Shown piece by piece: positions 12,374-21,222 of a stretch of DNA of 64,000 nucleotides. The position numbers and the translations under genes were made by a program. Origin of the DNA: Alloyangia pacifica (GTDB taxonomy: Bacteria > Pseudomonadota > Alphaproteobacteria > Rhodobacterales > Rhodobacteraceae); assembly GCF_020524285.1 (NCBI RefSeq), contig NZ_JAIVKX010000007.1, positions 1-64,000 of the forward strand, given 5' to 3'. The notes under the pieces are model-generated. The model was not told where the DNA came from, searched no databases, and saw only the letters and a program-made list of their open reading frames with translations. Each line of letters opens with the position of its first letter. Positions within the stretch are counted from its first letter, which is position 1.

Positions 12374-13126
12374 ATGACCAAAGAGACCGGAAAAACCACC
12401 CATTTTGGGTTCACCGACATCCCCGAGGAAGAGAAGGCCGGCCGCGTGCGCGGGGTCTTCGGGTCGGTCGCGTCGAAATACGACGTGATGAACGACGCCA
12501 TGTCCTTCGGCATTCACCGCGTCTGGAAGGATGCGATGATGGATTGGCTGGCACCGCGCCCCGGGCAGAAGCTGCTCGACGTGGCCGGCGGCACCGGCGA
12601 CATCTCCTTCCGTTTCCTCAAGCGCGCGGGCCACGGCCACGCCACGGTCTGCGACCTGACCGAGCCGATGCTGGTCGAGGGCCGCAAGCGCGCCGAAGCG
12701 GGCGCCATGTCTGACCAGCTCGACTGGGTGGTGGGCGATGCCATGGCCCTGCCCTTCGCCGACAACACCTTCGACGTCTACACGATCTCCTTCGGCATCC
12801 GGAACGTGACCCGCCCGCAGGAAGCCCTGAACGAGGCCTTCCGCGTGCTCAAACCCGGCGGGCGCCTGATGGTGCTGGAATTCAGCCAGATCCCCAACGA
12901 GCTGATGCAGAAGGTCTATGACCTGTATTCCTTCAACCTGATCCCCCGCATGGGCCAGGTGATCGCGGGCGATCGCGACAGCTACCAGTACCTGGTGGAA
13001 TCGATCCGCAAGTTCCCCGACCAGGAAACCTTCCTCGGCATGGTGCGCGCGGCGGGCTTCGGCAACGCCAAGTACCGCAACCTGAGCATGGGAATCGCCT
13101 GTCTGCATTCGGGCTGGAAGATCTGA
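12374..13126 (+). CDS. ubiE: demethylmenaquinone/ubiquinone methyltransferase UbiE
   Basis: A 250-residue SAM-dependent C-methyltransferase of ubiquinone synthesis. Motif I ([15 protein letters not shown], about residue 63) and the UbiE-type signatures [13 protein letters not shown] near the N-terminus and SFGIRNV (about residue 140) are clear. It is followed after one base by ubiB, so the two are co-transcribed in one quinone pathway. Confidence 0.96.
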   Translation: MTKETGKTTHFGFTDIPEEEKAGRVRGVFGSVASKYDVMNDAMSFGIHRVWKDAMMDWLAPRPGQKLLDVAGGTGDISFRFLKRAGHGHATVCDLTEPMLVEGRKRAEAGAMSDQLDWVVGDAMALPFADNTFDVYTISFGIRNVTRPQEALNEAFRVLKPGGRLMVLEFSQIPNELMQKVYDLYSFNLIPRMGQVIAGDRDSYQYLVESIRKFPDQETFLGMVRAAGFGNAKYRNLSMGIACLHSGWKI

Positions 13127-13127
13127 C

Positions 13128-14660
13128 ATGAAGGGTCCGCACAATATCTGGCGGCTGGTTCGCACCGGCGCCACCTTCGAGCGCACCGGCGCCATGGGCG
13201 TGGTGCTCGATGCGGTGGACGCGCCGCCGACCCTGCGCGCCGCCGCCCGCATCCTCGCCTGGCCGTTCAAGTGGCTCGGCTACGAGGGCGATCCCGCGAT
13301 GCCGCCGGTGACCCGCGCGCTCACCGCGCTCGGCCCCGCCTACATCAAGTTCGGCCAGGTGCTCTCGACCCGCCCCGACGTGGTGGGCGAGGATCTGGCG
13401 AACCAGCTGCGCGTGCTGCAGGACAAGCTGCCTCCGTTCCCGGTCGAGGCCGCCAAGACCCAGGTCGAGGGTGAGCTCGGCGTGAAGGTCGACGAGATCT
13501 TCTCCGAGTTCAGCCCGCCCGTCGCCGCCGCCTCGATCGCGCAGGTGCACAGGGCGCGGCTGGCCGAGACCGGCGAAACCGTCGCGGTGAAGGTGCTGCG
13601 CCCGGGAATCGAGCGCGCCTTCCGCAAGGATATCGACGCCTTCTGGCTCGCCGCCGATGCGATCAACCTCCTGTCCCCCGCCTCGCGCCGGCTGCGTCCG
13701 CGCGACGTGATCGCCCATTTCGAGGGCGTGGTGAACGGCGAGCTGGACCTGCGGCTCGAAAGCGCCTCGGCCAGCGAGTTCGCCGCCAACACCGTCGACG
13801 ACGACGGCTTCCAGCTGCCCGAGGTGATCTGGGGCCTTTCGGGCCGCCGGGTGATGACCATGAGCTGGGCCGAGGGCGTACCGCTTGGCGACAATGCCGC
13901 CATCGACGCTGCCGGCCACGACCGCGTGGCGCTCAGCGAGCGCGTGCTGCAGCTCTTCCTCAACCATGCCTTGCGGGACGGCTTCTTCCACGCCGACATG
14001 CACCAGGGCAACCTGAAGGTGGCGCCGAACGGTGACATCATCGCCTATGACTTCGGCATCATGGGGCATATCGACGAGTACACCCGCCGGGTCTACGCCG
14101 AGATTCTCTACGGTTTCATCCGCCGCGACTACCGTCGGGTTGCCGAGGTGCATTTCGAAGCCGGATACGTGCCCGCCGACCAGGATGTCGACGAGTTTGC
14201 CCGCGCCCTGCGCGCCGTGGGCGAGCCGATCTTCGGCATGGATTCGACCCGAATCTCCATGGGCCGGCTGCTCAACTACCTCTTCGAGGTGACAGAGCGT
14301 TTCGGAATGGAGACCCGGACCGAGTTGATCCTGCTGCAGCGCACCATGGTGGTGGTCGAGGGGGTTGCTCGCTCCCTCAACCCTCACATGAATATATGGA
14401 GCGTCGCACGACCTGTGGTCGAGCAATACATCAAGACCTCCATCGGGCCGCGTGCCGCGCTGCGCGATTTCGCCAAGACCGCCCGCGTTATGGCCCGCTT
14501 CGGCCCCCGCCTGCCCGGTCTCGTCGAAGAAGCGCTCATCCGTCAAACCCAGGGACTCGCCGACGAACTCGAGTCGAAATGGGCCCGGCGGCTTGGCTGG
14601 GGCATCGGTGGGCTGATCTCCGGGGCCGGGCTGACGCTGGTCCTGATGTCTATTCTCTAG
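13128..14660 (+). CDS. ubiB: UbiB, atypical kinase of ubiquinone biosynthesis
   Basis: A 510-residue ABC1/ADCK-type protein kinase-like ATPase needed for ubiquinone synthesis. The A-rich loop region around [11 protein letters not shown], the lysine in VAVKVLRPG, the [11 protein letters not shown] catalytic segment and the YDFGIMG metal-binding motif are all present. A hydrophobic C-terminal segment ([19 protein letters not shown]) probably anchors it in the membrane. It begins one base after the ubiE stop. Confidence 0.95.
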   Translation: MKGPHNIWRLVRTGATFERTGAMGVVLDAVDAPPTLRAAARILAWPFKWLGYEGDPAMPPVTRALTALGPAYIKFGQVLSTRPDVVGEDLANQLRVLQDKLPPFPVEAAKTQVEGELGVKVDEIFSEFSPPVAAASIAQVHRARLAETGETVAVKVLRPGIERAFRKDIDAFWLAADAINLLSPASRRLRPRDVIAHFEGVVNGELDLRLESASASEFAANTVDDDGFQLPEVIWGLSGRRVMTMSWAEGVPLGDNAAIDAAGHDRVALSERVLQLFLNHALRDGFFHADMHQGNLKVAPNGDIIAYDFGIMGHIDEYTRRVYAEILYGFIRRDYRRVAEVHFEAGYVPADQDVDEFARALRAVGEPIFGMDSTRISMGRLLNYLFEVTERFGMETRTELILLQRTMVVVEGVARSLNPHMNIWSVARPVVEQYIKTSIGPRAALRDFAKTARVMARFGPRLPGLVEEALIRQTQGLADELESKWARRLGWGIGGLISGAGLTLVLMSIL

Positions 14661-14709
14661 ATTTGGCACTTTGCGCATTCCCGGCCCATGAGCGCACCCC
14701 AAGGGGCGC

Positions 14710-15378
14710 TCACTCGATTGGGCGACGCACGGCTGTGACCTCTGATGCCGGGACCTGGGCGTTTCCGGGCAGCGTCAGGAGCACGCCGTCCTCCGCCCGG
14801 GTCACCTCGGAAATCCGCAGGTAAGAGAAGGCAGGCAGGCTTTCTGCCTGCACATCGTCCTGAACGATCTCGATCTCCACATGATAGAGCCCCTCCGGCA
14901 GCACCGCACCGGCGAGGTCACGCCCGTCCCAGAGGTAACTGCCGTCGCCCGGCGTCAGCGCAATACGGTTCCGCACGGCGCCCTCCTCATCGCGGATGGC
15001 CAGCACCGCGCTCTGCACGTCCTCCGGAACCTCGTACTCGAAAGTGACCTCCGATCCGTCAAAATAGGCGGCCTCGGCGACACGGGCCTCCAGCCCGATC
15101 CAGGAGACCAGCCTTTCGAATTCGCCATCGCTCGCACGAAGAGAGAGCCCGGTCAGCAGCTCGTTGGTGAGCACCTGTTGTTCAACAGCCGAAAAGCTGG
15201 CGAGCTGCGAGGCATATTCCGTCGCATCGACCGGGTTGAACGGATCCTGATTCCGGGCCTGGGTCGTCAGAAGTTGCAGGAATGTATCGAAGTCACTGGT
15301 CAATGCAGCCGCACCACTGACCTCCGCAGAGGACGCAGTCGGGGAGGTCGAGGTTTGGGAAACCGTTGAAATATCCAT
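14710..15378 (-). CDS. flgD: flagellar hook capping protein FlgD
   Basis: A 222-residue scaffold protein that caps the growing hook and lets FlgE assemble. The FlgD_N signature is clear: FLQLLTTQARNQDPFNPVD (about residues 33-51), then the ASFSAVEQQVLTNELL region. The C-terminus resembles the FlgD Ig-like/tudor domain (LYHVEIEIVQDD). The start at 15378 (MDISTVSQ) fits the family; the frame is open further upstream into fliK. It lies 13 nt downstream of fliK, so they form one operon. Confidence 0.9.
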   Translation of the reverse strand: MDISTVSQTSTSPTASSAEVSGAAALTSDFDTFLQLLTTQARNQDPFNPVDATEYASQLASFSAVEQQVLTNELLTGLSLRASDGEFERLVSWIGLEARVAEAAYFDGSEVTFEYEVPEDVQSAVLAIRDEEGAVRNRIALTPGDGSYLWDGRDLAGAVLPEGLYHVEIEIVQDDVQAESLPAFSYLRISEVTRAEDGVLLTLPGNAQVPASEVTAVRRPIE

Positions 15379-15391
15379 ATCTCTCTCCAGC

Positions 15392-17401
15392 CTAGAGCCT
15401 GAGGTCGAGCCCATCCGTGGCAGCGGGCGGGGTGAGGGGAGGCGTTGCCACAGGGTCCGACTCGGCGACAGAGGCCCCGCTGCTGCTCCCCCCGCGCGCC
15501 CGTCTGGATCGGCGCTCATCCGAGAAGTCTAGCCTGCTGCCCTGATAGCCCGCCTCCGAGAGGTAGCGCGCCAGTTGGTCGGCATTGCGCCGCAGCAGAT
15601 CGAGCGTCTCGGGCCGGTCGGCGCTGACCTGAAGGGCGACCCCCTGCTCGGACACCTGCATATGGAAGCGGACGCGCCCCAGTTCCTCGGGTTCGAGGCG
15701 CAGCTCCACGCGCGCGCCCTCCGCCGCCACGATGGCCTCCGCGACCTGACGCATCGGGCTCATTGAGTTCTGCGGGCGACCCACCGGGAACTGCTCACGG
15801 GGCAGCACCGACTCCTTGGCGGCAGCGTGCTGTACACCGGCCAGGCTCACCTCTTCGCCCGCGTCGCCCCGTTCCAGGCCATCCCCAAACCTTGAGACCT
15901 TTGGCCCCAGACCTGTTGGTGCCCAGGGACTGCCCGCTGGAACGCGGGCGTTGCCCGCACTCCCCGCACTGACCATTGCCGAGAGGGCTGACGACGCCCC
16001 CCCGGCCACCGTCCCCCCTGCGGTTGGCACGACCGTCTGCGCCGGAGTGATAGGGGTCTGCGGGTTGGCAGTCCGCGCTGACTGCTCCACCGCTGTCTCT
16101 GGACCCGAATCGGAGGAGAGGGGCACCTCCGCTTGTCCCCCCATCGAGTCAAAGAGTCGCGAACTTGGCATCCGATACGAGATACCTTCCGGCGCGGCAA
16201 AGGCATCCCGCCGCGGCATCCCTTCTCCCGCCATTTCAGGCATCTGCCGAGCCGTACCATCCACGAGGAAAGGCGTAGCAAAGCTACGCCCGGGATCAGT
16301 CGCGCTCTCCGCGAAGCGCGAATGGTGCGCCGCAGATCGACCTTGCGCGACGGCGTCGTCACCAATGACCGCCTGCCCCGAGGCCCGCAGGCCCGGTTCG
16401 GCGCCAGGCACCGGTGTCGGAGGAGCGCCCGCCGACGCCGTCATCCCGACCTGTGGGCTCGGTTCGATAGCGCGTCGAACGGCAATCGTGCCTTCGCGAA
16501 ACGACCTCTGCTGTGTACTAGCCCGCTTGCGCTTGGGTGCGTCTATGCCGCCCTCCTGCGTGCTCACGCCTGCGCCGCTTGGATCATCGCTTCCCCGGTT
16601 CCCGACAAGTCCCCGCGGAAACGCCCGCCCCGTCTGCCTCTCCTCGGGGTGTCCGAGGCTCGCGCCCGGGTCGACGGACGCGACATCGAGATGGGAAACG
16701 GACAGTTGTCCAGGGGCCGCACCGGTAGTCGCACGCTTCGCATCGGAACCCTCCTGACCGGCGGCGTCACCCTGGCTGACAGCCTGAACAACCGCATTCC
16801 GGCCTTCCCCTTGACGTTCGGGCTCTGACACATCCCGCCCTTCGCCCTTCGACAGATCGTGCCGCCCCCGCGAGGTACCGACCGAGCCCTTGAACGCGGG
16901 AGCGGAAGGGGTCAGCTCGTTGGGCAGGCTTTCGTCTCGCCGCGAAAGTTCAGGAGATGCTGATAACGCGACATGCGACCCGCTTGTGTCGACCTCTGCG
17001 GCCCCTCCCGGCAAGCCTTTCTGAGATGCAGAGCCCCGGCGCGACCCGGCGTCCGTGGCGGCTTGCGCCATTTCAGCAGTCTCCACACCCGAAGTCACGG
17101 TTCCGCGGATCGCATCTACACCGGCCATCTGCTGGTTTTCGAGAGGTTCCGGCTCAAGCGCATTCTCGGGACCCTCCTCTGGATCGTTCGGGCCGATTTC
17201 CTCCGAAGAAACTTCCTGACCAAAGACGGGCCCGACGGGCCGCATGTCAGGCATCACCCTCTTTAGAAACTCGCTGAAATCCTCTCTGTGCGCGCCTTGC
17301 TTCTGGGGATCGGCTGCTCTTTCCAAGTGCATTGCAGGCTCGCGCGCAGGGCGCGCTTGCGCGTCAGACGACACCGGGAACATCGCTTGCGTCGGGACCA
17401 T
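15392..17401 (-). CDS. fliK: flagellar hook-length control protein FliK
   Basis: A 669-residue protein that measures hook length and switches export specificity. The first 550 or so residues are low-complexity and hydrophilic, rich in Ser, Gly, Pro and Ala, as expected for the ruler part. The C-terminal FliK domain is recognisable: VELRLEPEELGRVRFHMQV, then LLRRNADQLARYLSEAGY. It is long but within the family's broad range. It is divergent from the FlgJ-like gene and upstream of flgD. Downstream MFPV (17383) is a possible alternative start. Confidence 0.88.
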   Translation of the reverse strand: MVPTQAMFPVSSDAQARPAREPAMHLERAADPQKQGAHREDFSEFLKRVMPDMRPVGPVFGQEVSSEEIGPNDPEEGPENALEPEPLENQQMAGVDAIRGTVTSGVETAEMAQAATDAGSRRGSASQKGLPGGAAEVDTSGSHVALSASPELSRRDESLPNELTPSAPAFKGSVGTSRGRHDLSKGEGRDVSEPERQGEGRNAVVQAVSQGDAAGQEGSDAKRATTGAAPGQLSVSHLDVASVDPGASLGHPEERQTGRAFPRGLVGNRGSDDPSGAGVSTQEGGIDAPKRKRASTQQRSFREGTIAVRRAIEPSPQVGMTASAGAPPTPVPGAEPGLRASGQAVIGDDAVAQGRSAAHHSRFAESATDPGRSFATPFLVDGTARQMPEMAGEGMPRRDAFAAPEGISYRMPSSRLFDSMGGQAEVPLSSDSGPETAVEQSARTANPQTPITPAQTVVPTAGGTVAGGASSALSAMVSAGSAGNARVPAGSPWAPTGLGPKVSRFGDGLERGDAGEEVSLAGVQHAAAKESVLPREQFPVGRPQNSMSPMRQVAEAIVAAEGARVELRLEPEELGRVRFHMQVSEQGVALQVSADRPETLDLLRRNADQLARYLSEAGYQGSRLDFSDERRSRRARGGSSSGASVAESDPVATPPLTPPAATDGLDLRL

Positions 17402-17523
17402 TCTGTAAACCCCAGGTCAGGCAATACTTCCCAAGCCTGCACCCATAGCCGCTAAGAATACCTTTACCGGGATCATTTTAAACATCGAGGGGAGCACACG
17501 ACCGAGTCATCCGGAGGATCGTC

Positions 17524-17757
17524 ATGACAGACCCGTTGAAGGGCCAGGCCCTTGCCCCGCAGCACGCCCTGCTCAACCGCCTGTACGTCTCGCAAATGTT
17601 GAAATTCTCGGGCCTATTCGCAAGCCGCGCCAGCTACGGCGGCGGCGCCGGCGAGGAGCAGTTCGCATCCTTCCTACGAGAGGAATATGCCGCGCGCCTC
17701 GCCGACAGGGTCGATGTGCTGCCAGCCCGGCTGGCTCAGCGGGCATCAAGTCGATGA
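17524..17757 (+). CDS. flgJ: rod-binding protein, FlgJ N-terminal type
   Basis: A 77-residue protein that matches only the rod-binding domain of FlgJ (YVSQMLKFSGLF...GGGAGEEQFASFLREEYAARLAD). The muramidase domain of enterobacterial FlgJ is absent, which is usual in alphaproteobacteria. It would help rod assembly in the periplasm. The ribosome binding site GGAGG lies 5-10 nt before the ATG. The stop overlaps the next start (ATGA). Confidence 0.8.
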   Translation: MTDPLKGQALAPQHALLNRLYVSQMLKFSGLFASRASYGGGAGEEQFASFLREEYAARLADRVDVLPARLAQRASSR

Positions 17758-18128
17758 GGGCCCGGCCCCCGCGTGCCACGACGATCGAATCGGAGCCGGC
17801 AGCGCTGCTGGCTTTGCTCGACGCCGAGCGAACCGCCCTGCTCGCGGGTCAGCTGGGCCAACTGCCCGAGCTTGCCCGCAAGAAGGAAGCCAGCCTCGCG
17901 CGCTACGCGGCGGACCCTGAACGGCTGCGCCGGCATGCGCCGCGGCTCCTGGCCGAGCTGCAGCGCAACCAAAGGCTGCTCGACATGTCGCTGAAGGGGC
18001 TCGCCGCCGCGCAGGGCAGGCTCACCGCCTGGCAGCAGCTGATCCACCAGATGGATATCTACGATCCGGTCGGGCGCCGGACCCGGCTCGGGTCCGGACA
18101 GGCGGGAAAACTTCAAAAGAAAATTTAG
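17754..18128 (+). CDS. FlgN-like flagellar protein
   Basis: A 124-residue, helical, charged protein with a predicted coiled-coil character (LLALLDAERTALLAGQLGQLPELARKKEA). This layout, and its place between the FlgJ-like gene and flagellin, fits FlgN, the export chaperone for hook-associated proteins FlgK and FlgL. Sequence similarity is weak, so the assignment rests on length, helix pattern and context. It is translationally coupled to the upstream gene by a 4-nt overlap. Confidence 0.65.
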   Translation: MRARPPRATTIESEPAALLALLDAERTALLAGQLGQLPELARKKEASLARYAADPERLRRHAPRLLAELQRNQRLLDMSLKGLAAAQGRLTAWQQLIHQMDIYDPVGRRTRLGSGQAGKLQKKI

Positions 18129-18166
18129 GCGTTTACCCGCGTCACCGCGGCGGATTCGAAGGCGGC

Positions 18167-18181
18167 TTAGCCCGGGCTTAA
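18167..18181 (+). promoter_or_regulatory. CtrA-like site upstream of the fliC fragment
   Basis: TTAG-CCCGGGC-TTAA, one mismatch from the CtrA consensus TTAA-N7-TTAA. It lies about 235 nt upstream of the flagellin start, in a 290-nt non-coding stretch that would form a long 5' leader. Near-identical motifs precede flgE and motB. Confidence 0.5.
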
Positions 18182-18313
18182 GATCTCACAGGCTAGGTTG
18201 CTCTGGCATCCAAAGCTGGATGGCGCAGGGGGGCAGGACCCCCGCCTGCTTCGTCAGAACGACGTCCCGAGAGGTTTCCCCTCCCGCCCTGCGGCGCTCT
18301 TCAGCATCGGGGG

Positions 18314-19807
18314 CTATCGCTCCGTAGTGCAGTCCTGGGCGACGCGTGCGGCACGACGCAGGAGGTGCAACCGCAGACAGGAATGGCGCAAAGCGCCAAA
18401 TTCAAGGACGAAACGAATGTCTAGCATCCTGACGAACAACGGCGCGATGGTCGCGCTGCAGACCCTCAAGACCATCAACATGAACCTGGACACGACGCAG
18501 GGCGAGATTTCGACCGGCAAGAGTGTCGCCAGCGCCAAGGACAACGCGACCGTCTGAATCACCTTGGCGTTCGAAGAATAGGCGCGCTGCGTCTGGATCA
18601 TGTCGGTCAGTTCCTGCGCCACGTCGGTGGTGGATTCCTCGCGCGCATAGGACTTGATGTCGCCGGTCGGCCCGTCGCCCGCGTCCCAGAGGAAGTAGGA
18701 CCCGCTTTCCGGCGAGGGTTTGAAGGTCTGGTTGTCCATCGGGATCATGCCGTTCGGGTTCGGCAGGTCGGCAAGCGGGATCTGGTAGATCGTCTTGCTC
18801 ACCCCGCTGTCGTAGAGCGCATTGACGTAGCCGTTCTCGTCGACCTCGACCGAGACCATGTTGCCCACCGGCGAGCCGTCCTTGGCGATGGAGATCGGCG
18901 CGAAGCTGTTGGACAGCTGCGAGAGGCCGATGTCGTCGCCGATCGCGCCGATGTCGACCTCGATCGGCCCGCCCGCCACGGTCACCGTCATGGTGCCGGT
19001 GGTGGCGTTGTAGGCCCCGCCGGAGACGGTGGTGACCGTGCTGATCTTGCCGCCCGCGGCGCGGGTGTCGTCGAAAGTCACCACGTATTCGCCGATCACC
19101 GCGCCGGCAGAGGCGGAATCGGTCATCACGATGGTCCATTCGTTCGACATGCCGGTGGCCGGCACCGTCGGCGTGAAGGTCATCGAGATGTTCTGCGAGA
19201 CGCCGAGATTGTCGAAATATTCCACCGAGAGCGTTTCCGACGCGCCATCGGAATCGGACATGGTGGCGGTGGCGGGCAGGTTCAGGCTCATCTCAACCGC
19301 GGTGGTCGGATCGCCCTGCAGGTTGAGGCTGAAGCGCACCGGCTCGAGCCCGTCGACCGTGTCGCGCGGGAAATTCGGAATGCTGCCGTCGATATCCGCG
19401 GGCCAGCCCATGAGGTAGTACCCCAGCTCGTCCGCCAGGTAGCCTTCCTCGTTGATGCGGAAGGAGCCGGTGGAGGTGAGCAGAAGCTCGGGCTCTGCCG
19501 GGTTGGCCTGGTATTGCGGGCCGCCCACCACGGGCAGCATCCCCCTGCCCCGCACCGCGAGATCGGTGGCATTGCCGGTCGTCACCAGCGAGCCCTTCTG
19601 GTCGATCACCCGCATGTTCGAGGACATCACCCCGCCCGCCGTGTAGGAGCGGCCGCCGTCGGTCATCACCAGCGAATTGAACTCCGTCTCGGCGCGGCGG
19701 TAGCCGTAGGTGGAGGAATTGGCGATATTGTCGGAGATCGCGGCGAGCCTGCTGGCATTGGCAGTCAGACCCGAGACACCGGCGTTCAGAGACGAAGAGA
19801 TAGTCAT
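18314..19807 (-). pseudogene. flgE: flagellar hook protein FlgE, 3' end replaced
   Basis: The first 420 codons encode FlgE, the hook subunit. The N-terminus SSLNAGVSGLTANASRLAAISDNIANSSTYGYRR is interrupted nowhere, and the C-terminal end reaches ELTDMIQTQRAYSSNAKVIQTV. The family normally finishes about a dozen residues later, in a helix of the DEMLQ type. Here the frame instead runs 77 codons into antisense flagellin sequence and stops at 18314. Losing the terminal coiled-coil residues would probably prevent hook assembly. A CtrA-like site lies 57 nt upstream of the start. Confidence 0.92.
18417..18557 (+). pseudogene. fliC: flagellin, N-terminal fragment (46 aa)
   Basis: The first 46 residues match roseobacterial flagellin: MSSILTNNGAMVALQTL, then the typical STGKSVASAKDNATV. 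A normal flagellin continues with WAIS and is several hundred residues long. Here the codon after ATV is TGA, and the following DNA is the complement of the flgE 3' end. The breakpoint lies in CGACCGTCTG (18547-18556), which belongs to both genes. The fragment keeps its ribosome binding site AAGGA and a long leader. It cannot polymerise a filament. Confidence 0.92.
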
Positions 19808-20125
19808 GGGCGCGCCTTTCTGCTGTCACCTGTTCCCGTCCTCCGAACCCTACGAACCCCGGCTTAACGGCGGGCTAACAGGTAAAATCCCGGCGATTTC
19901 GCGGAGGGGTCTTTGACCGCCCAGGCGCCACCTTCCCCGATGCCACCTTTGCAGATGCCCGCTTCCCAGATGTCGCCTTCCGAGGTGTCACCGTTGGCGT
20001 GCCACAGTTTGGATGTCACAGTATGGGTGGCACGCCCCGCACGTCGCATCGGAGCGCTGCGCGGCGGAGCCGTGCCCCGCCACACAGGCGGGAGCACAGC
20101 CGCCCTGCCCGCTCCGCGCGGCACG
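19808..20125. other. intergenic region between flgE and motB
   Basis: About 320 bases without a supported gene. It contains the CtrA-like site at 19864-19878. A short run at about 19930-19990 would translate on the plus strand into a pattern resembling pentapeptide repeats, but it has no proper start or length. Spacing between motB and flgE is large for an operon, so flgE probably has its own promoter here. Confidence 0.5.
19864..19878 (-). promoter_or_regulatory. CtrA-like site upstream of flgE
   Basis: On the minus strand this reads TTAG-CCCGCCG-TTAA, one mismatch from TTAA-N7-TTAA. It lies 57 nt upstream of the flgE start, a position compatible with activation. Confidence 0.5.
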
Positions 20126-20959
20126 TCACTGCCGCAGGAAGATCACCTCGACCCGGCCATTGCGCGTGTCCATGGGGTTGGCGCGCGCGGGCTCGCGGTC
20201 GGCATGGGCGGTGGTCCGGGCAAGCCTGGCGCCGGGCACACCCTCGGCCTGCAGCAGCTCGCGCATGCGGCTCGCGTGCTCCGCCGACCGCTCCCAGGAA
20301 CGGTCGCGCGCCAGGACGATGGGCGATGCCGGCACGTGGCCCTCGACGGCGAGCGGGTTGCGCACCGTGCGGCTCGCCCCGGCGATGATCTGCGCCAGCC
20401 GCCGCAGCAGCGCCGTCGGGCCGCCGTCCTCGGCGAAGAGCCGTGCCTCGGGGGTCTCGAAGAGCTCGACCACCAGACCCTCGTCGGTGACCCGCGTCAC
20501 CACGTGGCGCATCAGCCCGTCGTCGACCATGCTCTCGCCGTGGCGCGCGGTGAGCCGGTCCCGCAGCTCCTCGAGCTCGGCGGACTCGGCAGCATCGGGA
20601 TCGGACTCGCCCATGGTCTCGCTGCCCCGCGCGGCGTTCTTCTCTGTCGCCTCGAGCGCGGTCGAGCCGGTGCCCATGCGCGGCAGCACGTTCTCGGAGA
20701 AGGTGCTGTCCCCGCCCATGAGCCCATCGCCCCCGCCGGAAATCCGGGCGACGGCAATCGTCGGGTTGAAGTAATCCGCAAGCCCCTTGCGCTGTTTCTC
20801 TGTCGTCGCGTTGAGCAGCCACATCAGCATGAAGAAGGCCATCATCGCCGTCACGAAGTCCGCGTAGGCGACCTTCCAGGCGCCGCCATGATGACCATGG
20901 CCGCCGCCCTTCTTCTTCCGCTTGATGATGACTGGCGCGACATTGCTGTCGACGGCCAT
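20126..20959 (-). CDS. motB: flagellar motor stator protein MotB
   Basis: A 277-residue stator subunit. The N-terminal MotB plug region is typical: basic KRKKKGGG, then WKVAYADFVTAMMAFFMLMWLL (single membrane helix with the proton-carrying Asp of YADF), then NATT. The C-terminus is an OmpA-like peptidoglycan-binding domain (VEGHVPA...RSWERSAEHASRM). I chose the ATG at 20959 because GGAAGG lies 8 nt upstream; GTG codons up to 20968 are alternatives. motA is not in the window. A CtrA-like motif lies about 50 nt upstream. Confidence 0.92.
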   Translation of the reverse strand: MAVDSNVAPVIIKRKKKGGGHGHHGGAWKVAYADFVTAMMAFFMLMWLLNATTEKQRKGLADYFNPTIAVARISGGGDGLMGGDSTFSENVLPRMGTGSTALEATEKNAARGSETMGESDPDAAESAELEELRDRLTARHGESMVDDGLMRHVVTRVTDEGLVVELFETPEARLFAEDGGPTALLRRLAQIIAGASRTVRNPLAVEGHVPASPIVLARDRSWERSAEHASRMRELLQAEGVPGARLARTTAHADREPARANPMDTRNGRVEVIFLRQ

Positions 20960-21005
20960 ATCCACCACCTTCCAAACACCCCGGAGACGGGATAGCCCGC
21001 GGCGG

Positions 21006-21020
21006 TTACCCCTGGCTTAA
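21006..21020 (+). promoter_or_regulatory. CtrA-like site upstream of motB
   Basis: TTAC-CCCTGGC-TTAA on the plus strand, one mismatch from the palindromic CtrA consensus TTAA-N7-TTAA. It lies 47 nt upstream of motB, in the divergent region shared with yjbH. Confidence 0.5.
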
Positions 21021-21222
21021 AATTTCGAATGCCCGGGATTATCGGCCACGCGCCCCCTTTGACGCGGCTCTGCGCGGAACTTCGCCCGCCCGCCGCAGGC
21101 AACCGTGCCGCAGAACCCACAGCCGCGACGCTGCGGCATGCAGATTGATGGACAGGGGCGGCGATTGCCTCTAGCTCTTGGGAAAACACCTAAGCAAGAC
21201 AACAAAACAAGACGAGGACGTG

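Noticed and set aside
17402-17523. A CtrA site between fliK and the FlgJ-like gene
   Set aside because: TTAA-like halves occur (around 17452 and 17477) but the spacing is wrong for TTAA-N7-TTAA.
19913-20010. Pentapeptide-repeat-like pattern between flgE and motB
   Set aside because: Only about four imperfect units in one frame, no start codon or ribosome binding site, and the frame then dissolves into Arg/Pro-rich text.
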